Counted from the first letter of the stretch, positions 11,761 to 23,267 are shown. The stretch is DNA of 64,000 nucleotides from Armillaria gallica (GCA_037576215.1 JBANDB010000010.1:3162001-3226000), one strand, 5' to 3'. Notes: generated by a model not told the origin, from the letters alone. Made by a program: numbers and translations.

Positions 11761-12364
11761 GCATGTATAAAAAATTCTCTCTGATTGCGTTGTTTCCCGC
11801 TCATTCCATTTCCATTCCTTGTTCATGTATTTTGTTGATACTAGTGATACTCAGGGTTTGCTCTCACCTGTAATCTTTAAAGACGTCTGCGAAGCCATAC
11901 ATTTCTTATCGTTCCAAGTAGAGCTCTATGTACATACCCGAAGAATGATTGAAATGAACGGTAATTCTCCAGCCGTTCACTTGGTTTTTATGCGAGGGTC
12001 TTCTTCGTTTGTCTACCTAATTGTCTACACGCCGTGTACACTAATAGAATAACCCAGTGTAAAAGTAAAGCCGAGGAGGACTTAAAAATCTCAGTATTAC
12101 CCAACGAATTTGTTAAAGACGGAAGACAAGCATTTTTGAAATACAGATGAGGGACGAAACGAATTACGCGATAGTTTTCGGGGAGCTGATGGTGGAAGTA
12201 TTTCGATATGAGAATTTACTAAGTCCCCGGCTTGAGTTACCGAGTACATCAGATTGAAATTCCAAGATCGGCCCGGTGCCATTATTGACTCCGCGAGTCG
12301 TCTTTCCTTGTCACGGTCGCCATCTCTTGACCTCTTCGACCAGTTCTCCCATCCCACGACCCCG
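11761..12364. other. Intergenic region between the two NTase-like genes
   Basis: No gene is seen in about 600 bp. The last 100 bases before 12365 are similar to the region before the first paralogue, marking the start of the tandem duplication unit. The remainder is not recognisably duplicated. Confidence 0.5.
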
Positions 12365-13875
12365 ATGGGCAAAAAGAATATTAAGTTCAGGGCAACTGTC
12401 ATCTATGAAGCGGCTAAAGTCGTGCAGGCTCGCTTTGGCCGCTGGGGAGTTCAATCAGCCGTTGATTCTGATCTCGCCTGGTATGTCCTGCTGGATTTGC
12501 CTAGTGCTATAAAGGAGGCAAGTATGCATTTAGTATACGAAAGGCTATAGTCTGCAGGTTTTATTTATCTTTCACTTTAGTGGAAAGTGGACATTTACAT
12601 ACAAGTGCACCAAGGACACATACTATCACTGGCGCAGCGCTTATCTGCGACCGACTCCAGATTTTCCATCTCGAGTAGGAAGCCAACCGTGATGGTGTAC
12701 ACTCACGATGTGCTCCACGATGGCTGGCCGCTCAAAAAACGGAGTTGCGATGTCACCTTCATCGGCGCCGAGTGGAGCCGATTTAGCATGGTGAAAGATG
12801 TCGCATGTCTACCGTTTAAGTATCTTCTCTTCCAGCGCATGAAGGAGTATCCAAACATGCCTTCAACCACCAAACGTGAACACCAGATGTTTCAAGACGT
12901 CGCCGCCTCGAAAGCCTACTTGGCCTCTACGACGTCAATATCGGCAGGCCAGATTGCGTTGCAGGACGAAGCCATGTTTGATTTTATTTTCGAGATTTTA
13001 TGTGCTGCCATCCCCGATGCGAAGAAAACCTTTGATGCCCTTCATATTTTCCCTTCGCGACCACCAAAGCAGCACGTAACCAGTCTGGCTGCACTTGCAT
13101 TCGATGCGAGGACCTCGATTCCAGTCAGTCCGGTGATTCCAGCGCTAGGATCTCGTGCTGTGGTATTTCGCGCCGCGAAAGAAGTAACTCGGATCTTCAT
13201 GGAAGCGCAATACACATTTGCGATCTTAGGGAGTACAGCTTGTTATCTCTACGGAAATGGACGCTTGCCAAATGTAAAAATCAGTCCTACTCTGCCCATC
13301 ACAAATAGTTACTGACTAACCAACAGGACGTCGACATTCTGATGTCGTCGCATACTTGCGATTTAGAATCGGTGAAGGCATTCCTTGTCGCTAAGAACCC
13401 GGATCGTTTCTATCTCGTGGATGCGAAAACACCTGGAGCTACGTGGAAGGTGTTGTGGTACCATGATCGTGGTTTAAAGGGGAAATTGGAGAAGACCAAG
13501 GTCGATATCCTGAAACCAGGGGTTTTACATCTGCCGATGATATTTTCCGAGACTATTGTGGATATGCAGGGACTGCCGGTCGTTCCCATGTCAATCCTAC
13601 TGCCGCATAAACTTCAAGGGTGGAGGGATAACATGGATTCCCCCATAACCCGTCTTCGGAGCAAGCAGAATGACGATGCGGGAGATATATGTTCGCTGTT
13701 AAGGATCATCATTGAGGGTATGAGTACGCAGGAACAGGAAAACTCGACGTATTGGAAACGGTTTGCCCTAGAGCGGTTTGATGAAGAGTTCCGAACTGAA
13801 ACAGAGCGTCGGGTGAGGTTGTTTTGTTCGAAATTTCCAGAGCACCGGGAAATGTGGAAGAAACTCGGCTGGTAG
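12365..13875 (+). CDS. Nucleotidyltransferase-fold protein, paralogue 2 (464 aa, three exons)
   Basis: Exons are 12365-12517, 12581-13273 and 13327-13875. Intron 1 is GC-AG (63 nt), and intron 2 (13274-13326) ends after a CTGACTAAC branch-like site. The protein aligns end to end with the neighbour. Differences include a shorter linker between the two halves (about 37 residues fewer) and substitutions spread through both halves. The C-terminal domain keeps the full set: GS in AILGSTACYLYG, D283 and D285 in DVDILMS, and a later KVDIL. The N-terminal half again has a single aspartate (WKVDIYI). Same order, same strand and same intron positions show a tandem gene duplication. No frameshift or stop is present, so both copies appear functional. 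Substrate and role are unknown. Confidence 0.8.
12518..12580 (+). other. GC-AG intron (63 nt) in NTase paralogue 2
   Basis: Donor GCAAGT at 12518 and acceptor CTTTAG ending at 12580 restore the frame (SAIKE to WKVDIYIQ). Conservation of the non-canonical donor in both paralogues indicates it predates the duplication. Confidence 0.7.
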
Positions 13876-16377
13876 ATTTGCTCAATGGACTCTTTCTCAT
13901 ATGCGATATTTTCCACCGACTCTGTGATTCCGTATTTACTGTGAAGTAGAATCGAAGGGTTAGTCTTTACTTGTAATGTTTATTGCTGTCGATAGTGCGG
14001 TGTATTCCTTTGATGAATACTATGCACTAACGATACATGAATACCGAAATCACTAAATCTATGCCAGGGACAAGATAGGCCCGGAGAATTCTGCGTTCGA
14101 CAGTGGGCACTCGCGTGCGTGTGCGGTGCGTTCAACTTGAACTACATTTGCCTGTTATTGATCGAAGAAGAATAAACAGGCAAATACAAACGGTTACGAC
14201 GAGACCTGACTTCAAGCACTCAGCGTGCTATACTCTTGGATGTTTGTGGCCAAATTCTGGGAGGTACCCTAGACAACTGTCAATATCCGGCTCTCGGTCC
14301 GGTCCTGAACGCCCAATGCACGTGCAAAGATTGATTGGTTTTGTTTGGGAATTCAAACGAATTCGTTTGTTTTCGTAACTCTTCCTTCCTCATCGTCGAC
14401 GAACAAGGTGAAGGCGCGCGGTGATATTTTCTTCTCTTTCTCTGCTCTTGGGCATTGTGCCTATGTCATTCTATTGTCAGTGCTCGACGGCTTCCGTGCA
14501 TGGATCCCCTTCGCAGGCTTGTACGTGCGATACAGTTTCTCTAGGTTGATACATCCTAACACGTCTGAGCGCAGCTAAACCACTCTTGATGAACAAGAGA
14601 TAACTCTTCCAAGTGATTTAATTCCCTCTTGGTTTGTTACAGCTCGGGACGACGATGTATGTCTCAATTAACCCGTCTTCCTATTGTTTTCTCAGTTATC
14701 TTTTTCCCCAGCATATATGCACCTTGATGGCGGTTATCCGGTTAATATGGGCTTCCGGGGGCATGTACGATGGTCAGAGGCTATAGCCTTCGGAGAATAC
14801 AACCCTGAAGGAGCATTGACTTGTGCGTTATGTCCATGAAGTTCCGAGAGAAACGATAATTGATACAATGTGTAGGTAATTTCGAGCTCGTCGTCTGCGT
14901 TTTGGTTGTTGGAACCGCCGCAATGAGGTCAAATGGCGAGTTCTTTTATGGTGCGAGCAGTTTACTGGCATTCGTCCGACATTGTTTACTAATAGAATGA
15001 CCAGACTTGGTAGCTCCCATAAAATCCGACTCGTCATCGTCTCTCCAATGAGTAGATTCTTCTGTCGCTCTGAAGGGATGCCAAGTTATACCTCGCCAGA
15101 CTTTTGTCCATCTATCGCTATCTCAACAGTTTGGGCTACCCGCCCTTCAGGCCGTCAGTTTCTTCGATCTTATTTGATCTGTCGAGTCCTACGTTTTTTT
15201 TTTCTTCTAGTTTTCTTTGTACCTGTCGCATCTCAAGCTGACTATGGTGCACAGATATTTCATACTTTGCCTCGAGGTAGGCCATCGCTTTTTGATCCGT
15301 CGTTTCTCTTGCATGATGTTATATCTTCTATATTTGCTACTTCAGACGACGTACATCCGATGAGACCATTCTACCACCAAGATCTCTAATTCATTCACTT
15401 TGCCCACCTCGTTTGAAAGTTGACCTGTGTTGACGTCGCCTTACAGCTTTAGATTTCCATCAAGACGGGTCCGTTTGGCACCATTCAAGGCGTTTCCATC
15501 GTTTTAGAGGGTCACGAGACACGGCCTTCAGCGGAAAGGATGCCATCTGAGCTTTTCGCTTCCCAGGCGCGGTCTTTCAGTGTCCCAAAATTGCAAATCC
15601 TGAATTTTACCATGTGCATATCCGGTCAAAGCGGAGAAAACGGAAAGCATGTAAGTGTCGAGATTGCGACGCTCGGTATTGCACTGACAAGCATATTTGT
15701 ACAGGTTGGCAGGAGGTGTCTTCTAGCAATTTGAGGATGCATGATTGAACCTGGATCAAAGTACGTAACCTCCAGCTTGCCGATTTTATCCTACTCATCA
15801 CCCTTACATTTCGTCATTAATCACAGACTCATCACATGTACCAAATTGAACATATGAGCGCTTGGCTTTGTTTCTTTGAATCGATGCCTTCGGGGCCGAG
15901 TCATATGTGCTATGATTTTCAGATCAGCGATAACACCATTCGGTTGTAAAAAACTTGCAATCATCACGCCCAGGCCATGCAGCATGCGTGCTTATCATGT
16001 ATGCGGGAGGTTCCATCTTGCAAAACTCGGCTTACCTGTCTCGTGTAAGTACTTACCCGGTGACTATTCATGCCCCTACCTTGGAGTTATCAAAGTTCAT
16101 TCCTGACTTTCTAGCGCAGTAACCATACTGATCCGTACCGATTGTGCTTCAATGGTCGGTATTTCAAACCGGAGACAAGCTTTAATCTCTTTTGCCCGCA
16201 TCAACGCCGAGCGCCATCTCTTTGTTTTCGACACGAATGCCTCGAGTTCGTCCTCACATGGGGTATTGTCTTCATCCACATGCGATAGACCGTCTGCCTC
16301 ATGGTGAAAGGCTTGACTCAAAGCCACTGGACAGAGTCAAAGCCCTCCGTCTGCAGAGCAATGGTACCGGCAGCGCA
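13876..16377. other. No supported gene
   Basis: About 2.5 kb follows the second NTase-like gene. Several open frames of 60-135 codons exist but none has a motif, intron structure or paralogue that supports it. A hairpin at 14146-14185 is the only structure noted. Confidence 0.5.
14146..14185. repeat. Hairpin with 14-bp stem and one bulge
   Basis: ATTTGCCTGTTATT at 14146-14159 is complementary to AATAAACAGGCAAAT at 14171-14185 with one unpaired base. The loop is 11 bases. It lies about 270 bp after the second NTase-like gene. It could be a tiny foldback element or chance; no T-tract follows. Confidence 0.4.
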
Positions 16378-17330
16378 ATGTTCTACCATCTGCAACACTC
16401 TTGGCCTTCGCTTCGCGCCGCCTCTGCGACCAAGTCTCTCACCATCTCGACATCTGGTCAGTCCTTCTCTGCAACGTGGCACATCTCATCCACTGACGTA
16501 CACGCCTTTACAGCCCCGGCAAGTCTCTCGGACGTCTCTGCTCTGGAAGTAGTAGACGACTGTTGTCAACGGCGGCGACGAAACTGTCAAGCTCCCCAAT
16601 GACCCTCGCACCGTTCTCATCTCATGGGCTACGGAGTCCTTCACAATCGTGATTCGTCAAGTCCGCCATAATTTCTGCCGACTTCACGGGTGTTACTGTA
16701 CGCTACATCCTTTCGGTCACTGCCAAGAAGGGCGCCGACACGTTTACTGTCCTCGCACGCGGAGAGTCTGTTTCCGTCACTCACGAGCTGGGAAATCCCT
16801 TCAACTTCACAACGCTGGCGAGAATACCTACACTGTCCCTCTGTCCACCATTAAGGAATGGAAGATGATGGTGCTCTCACGACCATTGTTGCAGACGTTA
16901 CTCTCGCCTATGTCGTACTCTCCGGCTAACTTCCGTCATTCTCGAAGCTCTCCTCTTCCTCCTTTGGTGGAGCTGCAGATCGCCACTTCAGCGCGCGCTC
17001 CCTCACCAACACGCAAGCTATAATTCCTGCTCTTCATTCCGACACAGCATCAACGCCCAGGCGTTCTGACATGGCCAGGCTAGTATCGACCATTTGAAGG
17101 CTAACCAGAGTTGGTCGACTACTCAGATCACCTGGTGCGGCACATTTGCGACCAGCTGGTATACGGAACGTTGAGTGCTTCCGAGGTATGTCACTGATTT
17201 TGTCTTTCTTTTTGAATTGTCTGACAATAAGCAAGGCCACGCCTCGTCACCTGCTTCGTGGACGTACGATTGTTCCTGCAATCTACGGCAAAGTGTACCT
17301 GGGGACCGATGATTATGCACGTAGTATGTA
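16378..17330 (+). pseudogene. Decayed secreted M35 metalloprotease (deuterolysin / peptidyl-Lys type)
   Basis: Fragments of the family can be followed along the strand in changing frames. About 16560-16670 reads TVVNGGDETVKLPNDPRTVL, the propeptide signature of M35 proteases. About 16745-16830 reads LARGESVSVTHELGNPFNFT. About 17020-17050 reads YNSCSS and INAQAF, matching the start of the mature enzyme. About 17065-17185 reads LKANQSWST and TWCGTFATSWY. A GT-AG intron at 17186-17235 follows, then SWTYDCSC, the conserved cysteine stretch. The frame shifts several times, stops interrupt it, and the zinc-binding HExxH and downstream GTxxY segments are not found, so it cannot make an active enzyme. 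The family acts outside the cell in protein digestion. Identification rests on motif recognition by eye. Confidence 0.7.
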
Positions 17331-18132
17331 GGTGCATTTTATCTGTCTTGCATCAACTCATGGTTCGTGGGTGAGACAGTGTGCAAGTCCCTCGCAAAGT
17401 CGAATCCTGCCAGGTCATTTTTAAATGCTCAGTACGTCTTACGTTTGTCTTTCTTTAGTTCAACGCTGATGCAATGCAGTAGCCACGCGTTCTTCTCTGG
17501 CTGTGTATCACTCTGAATGTTTTGTGCGGTAAATCTGTGCGGCTGTGTATGAAAAGAATCAAATGGTATATTGCCCTTGCTTTTTCTTCACCAAAGTTAC
17601 TGTCCTCTATTAGAATAATATTGTGTACTCTTTCGGCCACGTCGCCAATCGTTCAGATTCCTGCCGCCTAGAATCGTCTTTTTGCTCGCCTATTTCTCAG
17701 TTCTTAAATTTCCTCTCAGGGCAAATTTCAGGACTGTATCTATTGTTTTCCGCGGCTCGATGAGTGTGTTAAGTTTATCACTGCTGGCTTGTTCTTTTCT
17801 ATTCCTGCGACTGTATTACAGTAGCATGGCACTTCGGGACGATACGAGAACCTCCCACATTTTAATAACTAGAAATGCTCGCTGTTCGCCCCCCATTATC
17901 TATGTTATCTTCCTTCTCCTGCAAAGAGAACTTGTCTTCGCCCGGATTTGAATACTGGTCGACAGTCCGTCAAGGGAATAGAAAAATGGCAGGGAGTGAT
18001 GGCATGTGATTAGCGATTGGAATTTCTACTAAGGATAGGAGCGGGAGTCTGGAACACGCCCCTTTCGGCATACTATATACTGCAACTCCAGGTCTTACTT
18101 CTTGCATTTACCTTCCTAAATCCCACGTCCGA
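17331..18132. other. Intergenic region before the 2OG oxygenase
   Basis: No gene is seen. A TATATA-like stretch (CTATATACT at about 18072-18080) lies roughly 55 bp before the oxygenase ATG and may be its TATA box. Confidence 0.45.
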
Positions 18133-19515
18133 ATGTCGACTTCTCAAGAACCCGAGCACCCTATCGTAACCCTACTCAGTCTCCAAGAACATCTCGGAAA
18201 TCTAACGAGACAGCACAAAGGTCTGCATGTAAAACGCGATACTTCTGTTACTCAAGCTCTGGACAATGTCATTTCTTATCCATTTGTTTCGTTCAACCTC
18301 CCACCCTACTTGAGTGAATACTCGTTCGAGGGTACGGACGAAACAGCCTTCGGCGCCCTTGATTCCCCAAACACCGATGCTATCCGTTCCCAAAGTTTGC
18401 CTTCTTCCTTCGGAAGGGGCGACCAGACAGTCACAGACCCGACGTACCGAAATGGGCGCGAGGTTCGCGGGGAAGATTTCAAATGGTCCGACTCTCCGCA
18501 CGACGCAGCGGCCTGTCACCGCCTCGCTTTAGAGCTGAAGAATGTCCTAGAAACAACATTGTTCGTCGGAAAACAAGTCGATATCCGGCTGTATAAACTC
18601 GCATTGTACGATAAGGACGGGCACTTTGACTGGCACCGCGACTCAACACACGGGGACGACCATCATGCTACGGTCCTAGTCGCGCTGAACACCTCTTGGG
18701 AAGGGGGCTCGCTTCTCCTCCGCAACAACGGGCAAGAGATGACAGTGGATATGCACCCAAAAATCACATCCATTGCACCTCCAGAGACGTCCGAATCCGA
18801 ATCTGAACACGAACCTGAAACCCAGACCAGTCTCAAAGCGGCGGCGTTCTACACGGATGTAGAGCACAAGGTCGAGCCAGTAACTGAAGGGGTGCGGTTG
18901 ATACTCCAATACGACGTCTTCGTCTCTAGGGAGAAAGATGATGGCCACGATTTTGACGATTCTTCGCATCTCGACAAGATTAGCGGCAAATCGCGTCTGC
19001 ACTACAGCGATAGAAAAATCTATGACCACGAACTTCAAGCTCCCTTTGGCTCCTCGAACGAAGACTCCATCTCGTCTCTTGTGAAGGCCATCCAAGAGAT
19101 CATCGCTAGCGGTACGGAGGAAGTAGGCTTCCCGCTCCGCCACCTCTACCGCCAAGCGAGCATTTGCAAGGAGTATCTCAAGGGTGCTGACGCCATCATC
19201 TACGCGAAACTCAGTCAGGTATTCGATGTTTCTCTCGTTCCGGTGATTCTAGAAGAAAGCTCTTTAGACGGTGAATGGACAGGAGATGAAATGGCTGTAT
19301 ACAAGGCTTTGGGACACGGGGCGATAGGTGGGCATACGAGGAAAAAGGCAAGAACTTCCACTGAGTTCCATCTGAACCTCGTGTCACATGTCATGGAAAT
19401 AAGTAGTGAAGACTACATCGCGTACACGGGTAATGAGGCGCAGGAGGCTGAGTGCATGTACTTTGGAGGAGGAATGTTCATTCGCGAGAAGAGATTGAAA
19501 GCGCAAGTCGTTTAA
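18133..19515 (+). CDS. 2-oxoglutarate/Fe(II)-dependent dioxygenase (460 aa)
   Basis: This is a single uninterrupted exon from ATG 18133 to TAA 19513-19515. Iron ligands fit the prolyl-hydroxylase-like family: H168 and D170 in HFDWHRDST, and the distal H245 in YTDVEHKVEPV. R255 in EGVRLILQYDV is placed to bind the 2-oxoglutarate carboxylate. The N-terminal third (to about residue 145) is a fungal extension with the YSFEGTDETAFG segment. Residues 215-235 are an acidic low-complexity insert (ETSESESEHEPE) inside the double-stranded beta-helix. The C-terminal 200 residues end in the MYFGGGMFIREKR motif, which recurs in a broken copy at about 20.86 kb. The substrate is unknown; many fungal members of this type are uncharacterised. 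No signal peptide is evident, so it is probably cytosolic or nuclear. Confidence 0.85.
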   Translation: MSTSQEPEHPIVTLLSLQEHLGNLTRQHKGLHVKRDTSVTQALDNVISYPFVSFNLPPYLSEYSFEGTDETAFGALDSPNTDAIRSQSLPSSFGRGDQTVTDPTYRNGREVRGEDFKWSDSPHDAAACHRLALELKNVLETTLFVGKQVDIRLYKLALYDKDGHFDWHRDSTHGDDHHATVLVALNTSWEGGSLLLRNNGQEMTVDMHPKITSIAPPETSESESEHEPETQTSLKAAAFYTDVEHKVEPVTEGVRLILQYDVFVSREKDDGHDFDDSSHLDKISGKSRLHYSDRKIYDHELQAPFGSSNEDSISSLVKAIQEIIASGTEEVGFPLRHLYRQASICKEYLKGADAIIYAKLSQVFDVSLVPVILEESSLDGEWTGDEMAVYKALGHGAIGGHTRKKARTSTEFHLNLVSHVMEISSEDYIAYTGNEAQEAECMYFGGGMFIREKRLKAQVV

Positions 19516-20327
19516 GTACATACTGTTTGATTTAAAGACTTGGAATGCATTACTAGCCTTCGTTCAATTTCGTTCTATTGATTCTTCTCGACCTTCAAAT
19601 CGCAACCTTGTGGTACCTACGAGCCTTGAGTCGCATGAAAGACGTACATGGACTGAGACATACTATCAATACAAGAACACAACATATTCCATCGCGTTTA
19701 CTGTCATACAGAAATTCAATCCCAGAAGCCTTCACGAACCTACATTCAACGGATACGAAAGCGGAGGCTAGCTCGTAAACCCCCATAAAGTCACGAATCG
19801 GCGTCAGATGGGAAAAGTTCTTCCCTCTTGCACAACTTTTGCAGCGATGAAATTGAGGGTTTTGGTGATGACGTCTCTGGAAAGGTATCTAGATTTAAGC
19901 GCGATCACTGGGTCAAGTTTAGGGACTCACTGAACAGACGGCGCTCGTTACTCAGTGGAATGGACACTGCTTAAGATATAGGCCCTGTACATATTGTTAA
20001 GAACAGACAGTTTGTACTGTAAATACATCACACCTTGGAAGGATAGAAATCCATCGTTCCCCTGAGAGGATCAGGTACAACAAAAAAATCCGTGGCACCT
20101 TTTTTCGAACACGACATTCACATCCTCCCGGTGGTTGCAAAGAACTCGCTTCGCTGAATTCGAATGTGGGATTGGTTTAACACAATTATGCTGCGCCCGG
20201 GTGTCAAGCCATGATAGAGTAAGACCTCTTACAGTACATACCCCGAAGAAGAGGGAAAGCACCGAATCTGCGTCGCGACAAGTACCCCCACATATGGCGG
20301 GCGGAACGAACCATCACCACGCGAGAA
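19516..20327. other. Intergenic; no supported gene
   Basis: The first 120 bases are the 3' flank of the oxygenase gene and are partly repeated at 20915-21010. Beyond that I see nothing recognisable. Confidence 0.5.
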
Positions 20328-20845
20328 GCAACACGAGCCTATGCGAAACCAAATGCACCCAGCGGAGATGCAATAGAGAGCCGCGCATAGAAACTAGCTA
20401 GGGAGGTAGAAAACTCACTGTCGCCGTAGAGAAATGACGTACGGAAGTGAACCAAGTTTCCGCCGTTCCTATCGCCGGCGTTGACAGGCTATAGGATGTG
20501 TTTGTATTGGAGAAATAGATCGCTGTCAGCGTCGTACTGGATATCCCTTGTTACAACTAGTCATGACAAAAGAAGCGCGCGGCTAGCTGAGTTCCAAGCG
20601 CGCACAGGGAGAATCTTGTTCGCATCTGGAAGTGGTGACCAAGGTAAATACGAACAATCGCCTCACCGAAAATTTTTTCTTGTGTAATAGATCGAAAAGT
20701 TGTCCACAAACGCCAAAGATCCGCCCTTTCTGACAGGTGGGTATTTGGTTGTGTGGCCTCCGGGTGCAGTCCTCACTCGGATCGGTAATTACTCTGAGCG
20801 AGGTGCCTCTGCCATCGAATCAACAATCTATTGTCCGTTAACGAG
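20328..20845. repeat. Duplicated segment, copy 1
   Basis: This segment is repeated at 21055-21562 in the same orientation. Shared stretches include CGCATAGAAACTAGCTAGGG, GAGAAATGACGTACGGAAGT, GTCATGACAAAAGAAGCGCG and GGCCTCCGGGTGCA. Near its end both copies encode almost the same peptide in one frame (VVWPPGA, LTRIGNYSERGAS, ES), with mostly conservative changes. Confidence 0.8.
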
Positions 20846-21010
20846 GGTTTACGATAAATGCAGGTACTTTGGAGGAGGAATATTCATCCGCGAGAAGAGG
20901 TCGGAAGCGTAAGTCGTTAAGGACATATGGTTTGATTTAAAGACTTGGAATGTATTACTAGCCTTCGTTCTATTGATTCTTGTCAACCCTCAAATCGCGA
21001 CCTTGTGTCA
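20846..21010 (+). pseudogene. 3' fragment related to the 2OG oxygenase gene
   Basis: The bases encode RYFGGGIFIREKR followed by a stop, matching the last exon end (MYFGGGMFIREKR) of the gene at 18133. The 3' flank also matches, including TTTGATTTAAAGACTTGGAA and CTAGCCTTCGTTC. Only about 15 codons and the flank are duplicated. Upstream it is joined in frame to the VVWPPGA...NYSERGAS peptide of the neighbouring repeat, so it may be the tail of a different diverged paralogue. Confidence 0.6.
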
Positions 21011-21054
21011 CTAAGAGCCTTGAACCGCATACATAGCACACGAGGGAAGATGAG

Positions 21055-21562
21055 TAACAACACGAGTCCGCGCGAAAACAAACTTTAATCAGCGGCGATG
21101 CAGTAGAGAGAGCGCATAGAAACTAGCTAGGGAGGTAGGAAGCTCACCGTCGCCGTAGAGAAATGACGTACGGAAGTGAACTAAGTTTCCGCCGTTCCTA
21201 TTGCCAGGGTTGATAGGCTATAGAATGTGTTTGTATTGAAGAAATCGATCGCTGTCAGCTCCGTACTGGATATCCTTTGTTACAACCTGTCATGACAAAA
21301 GAAGCGCGCAGCTTGAAACTGATAAAATGCGCGCAGGGAGAATCCTGTTCGCATCTGGAATTAGTGACCGACGTAAATACGAACAACGATCACCTCATCG
21401 AAAATTTTTTCTTGTGTAATAGGTCGAAACATTGTACACAAACGTCAAAGAGGCGGCATTTCTGACGGGTGGGTATGTGGTTGTGTGGCCTCCGGGTGCA
21501 ATCCTCACTCGGATCGGTAATTACTCTGAGCGAGGTGCCTCTGCCGTTGAATCTATAATCTA
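21055..21562. repeat. Duplicated segment, copy 2
   Basis: This is the second copy of the segment at 20328-20845, about 730 bp downstream. It lacks the YFGGGIFIREKR tail: the encoded peptide stops with TAA just after the SERGAS-type motif. Confidence 0.8.
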
Positions 21563-22482
21563 AATTTGTTCGTCAGCGAGGGTGTATGTTGAGTGAGGGG
21601 GAAATCAAGTATCCCGTGTTCGAAGCCATACGATGTCTGCACGCGTTCACCTCAACACGAAGCCCTGTGGTTCTAGGCTAACCAGGATATGTATATCCAG
21701 TCACAAGAGATGGTGTACTGAGCTTCGCGTCGATGTCCACACGCCCTCTAATACAGTACAGAGATGGAGTCCACGCGTACTCAAAGACCTCATGCAGGAG
21801 TGCAGCCGTCTCGCTGAGATGAGATGAGTAGCAGTGTGTATCCGAGAAGTAAATGATCATCAGTGTTGTACCTTGGTATAGGCGCCTTTTATTTACATGA
21901 GAAACTGAATTTAATTAGGCGCGCAAAGCCTTTGCATCCGTGGCAAAATAATTGTGAATGATGCCAACATGAGCGTATTAATGAGCACCGGAGATCCTTG
22001 TCATTGTTCACATCGGCCTAGGCCTAGGTGCGTACCCGAGTATAGCATCAGCTACGATTAGCTTAATCAGGGTGCAAAAAGGCGGCAACGAGAGATAGGG
22101 TACCCAAGGGAACAATGGTAGAGCTTAGAGAACTGTATTGAGAAAGGGTTGTTAAATGAAAAAGGAAGCGTACCGCGGGTACCCAAGTTGGGTGTATCGT
22201 TTGTATGTGACTCTAAATGACTCATATCATCAGAAGCACGAGAAGCATGCGACTGTGGAAGCTTGAATTGAGCAAAGACATAAATGCAAGACATGGTGCT
22301 AAGAATAGCGATGACATCAACGCTGACGTAAAAAAGCCGTGAAAACACGCCATTTGAATTAATTTAGGCATGATGATTTGTAGTGGACGTTCGTCAATTG
22401 AATGTAACATAACTACGAAGATTGGTATGGAGAAACAGAGCATGAGTGAAAAATGGAATATGAGAATGAAACAAGGATAATT
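21563..22482. other. No supported gene; 3' side of RHO1
   Basis: No coding region is supported. A short GGCCTAGGCC palindrome lies at about 22016-22025. The last few hundred bases are the expected 3' untranslated region of the minus-strand RHO1 gene. Confidence 0.5.
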
Positions 22483-23267
22483 CTACAAGACGACACAGTG
22501 GTTGCCCCTCTTCTTCCCGGGACGGCTAAGGAGCGCCGCACGGGTCGCATACTGGAACACCTCCCGCACGCCTTCACCCGACTTGGCCGAACATTCGAGA
22601 TAATGCCTGGCGTTGATCTTCTGTGCGACGGCCATGCCCTAATCCGGGTGTAAGCGAAGGATAAATAAATAATAGAAAGGGTCACACACCTCTTCCGGCG
22701 TCACAGGCCTCTGGCTAGTCTTCCTCAACTCGTCAATAACCCTCGGATCACGCCGCAGGTCCTTTTTGCACCCAACGAGGATAATCGGCAACCCGGCGCA
22801 GAAATGCATTACCTCCGAGATCCACTACACGGGTATTAGCACACGATATAACGCAGTAGACTTTGCGTTACCTTCTCCTGGACGTTATCGAGGGAATCCG
22901 GGCTGTCGACGGCAAAGCAGATGAGGATGACATGCGAGTCTGGGTAACTCAGCGGTCGCAGCCGGTCGTAGTCCTCCTGCCCTGCTGTATCCCACAGCGC
23001 CAGCTCGACATGCTTCCCGTCCACCTCGACGTCCGCAACGTAATTCTCAAACACCGTAGGCACATACACCTGCCACACATGTTAGCACTCGTCAACAGAC
23101 ACATGTCTCGCCACGCACCTCAGGGAACGTCCCCTTTGAAAAGACGATCAACAGGCAGGTCTGCCGCACCCAATCAGCACCGAGTCATAGTGGCGACAAC
23201 GGAGAAAACAAACCTTTCCGCAAGCACCATCGCCGACAATGACGAGCTTTCTTCGGATTTCGGACAT
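22483..23267 (-). CDS. RHO1: Rho-family small GTPase Rho1 (194 aa, five exons)
   Basis: Minus-strand exons are 23214-23267, 23119-23160, 22872-23069, 22690-22824 and 22483-22638. All introns are GT-AG (about 45-53 nt). The protein starts [20 protein letters not shown] with the P-loop split by intron 1. It has the effector loop [18 protein letters not shown], the switch [21 protein letters not shown], the Rho insert region and the guanine-specificity motifs ([15 protein letters not shown]). It ends [10 protein letters not shown], a CaaX box with leucine that predicts geranylgeranylation after a basic stretch. Length and sequence match fungal Rho1, a plasma-membrane switch that activates beta-1,3-glucan synthase and Pkc1 in cell-wall growth. 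The codon before intron 3 and all other junctions keep the frame. It is intact and highly conserved. Confidence 0.97.

Noticed and set aside
18202..19155. Minus-strand and alternate-frame open stretches within the oxygenase gene
   Set aside because: These are shadows of the real gene, which carries the iron-binding motif set.
22016..22025. GGCCTAGGCC palindrome
   Set aside because: Too short to carry meaning by itself and not linked to any feature.
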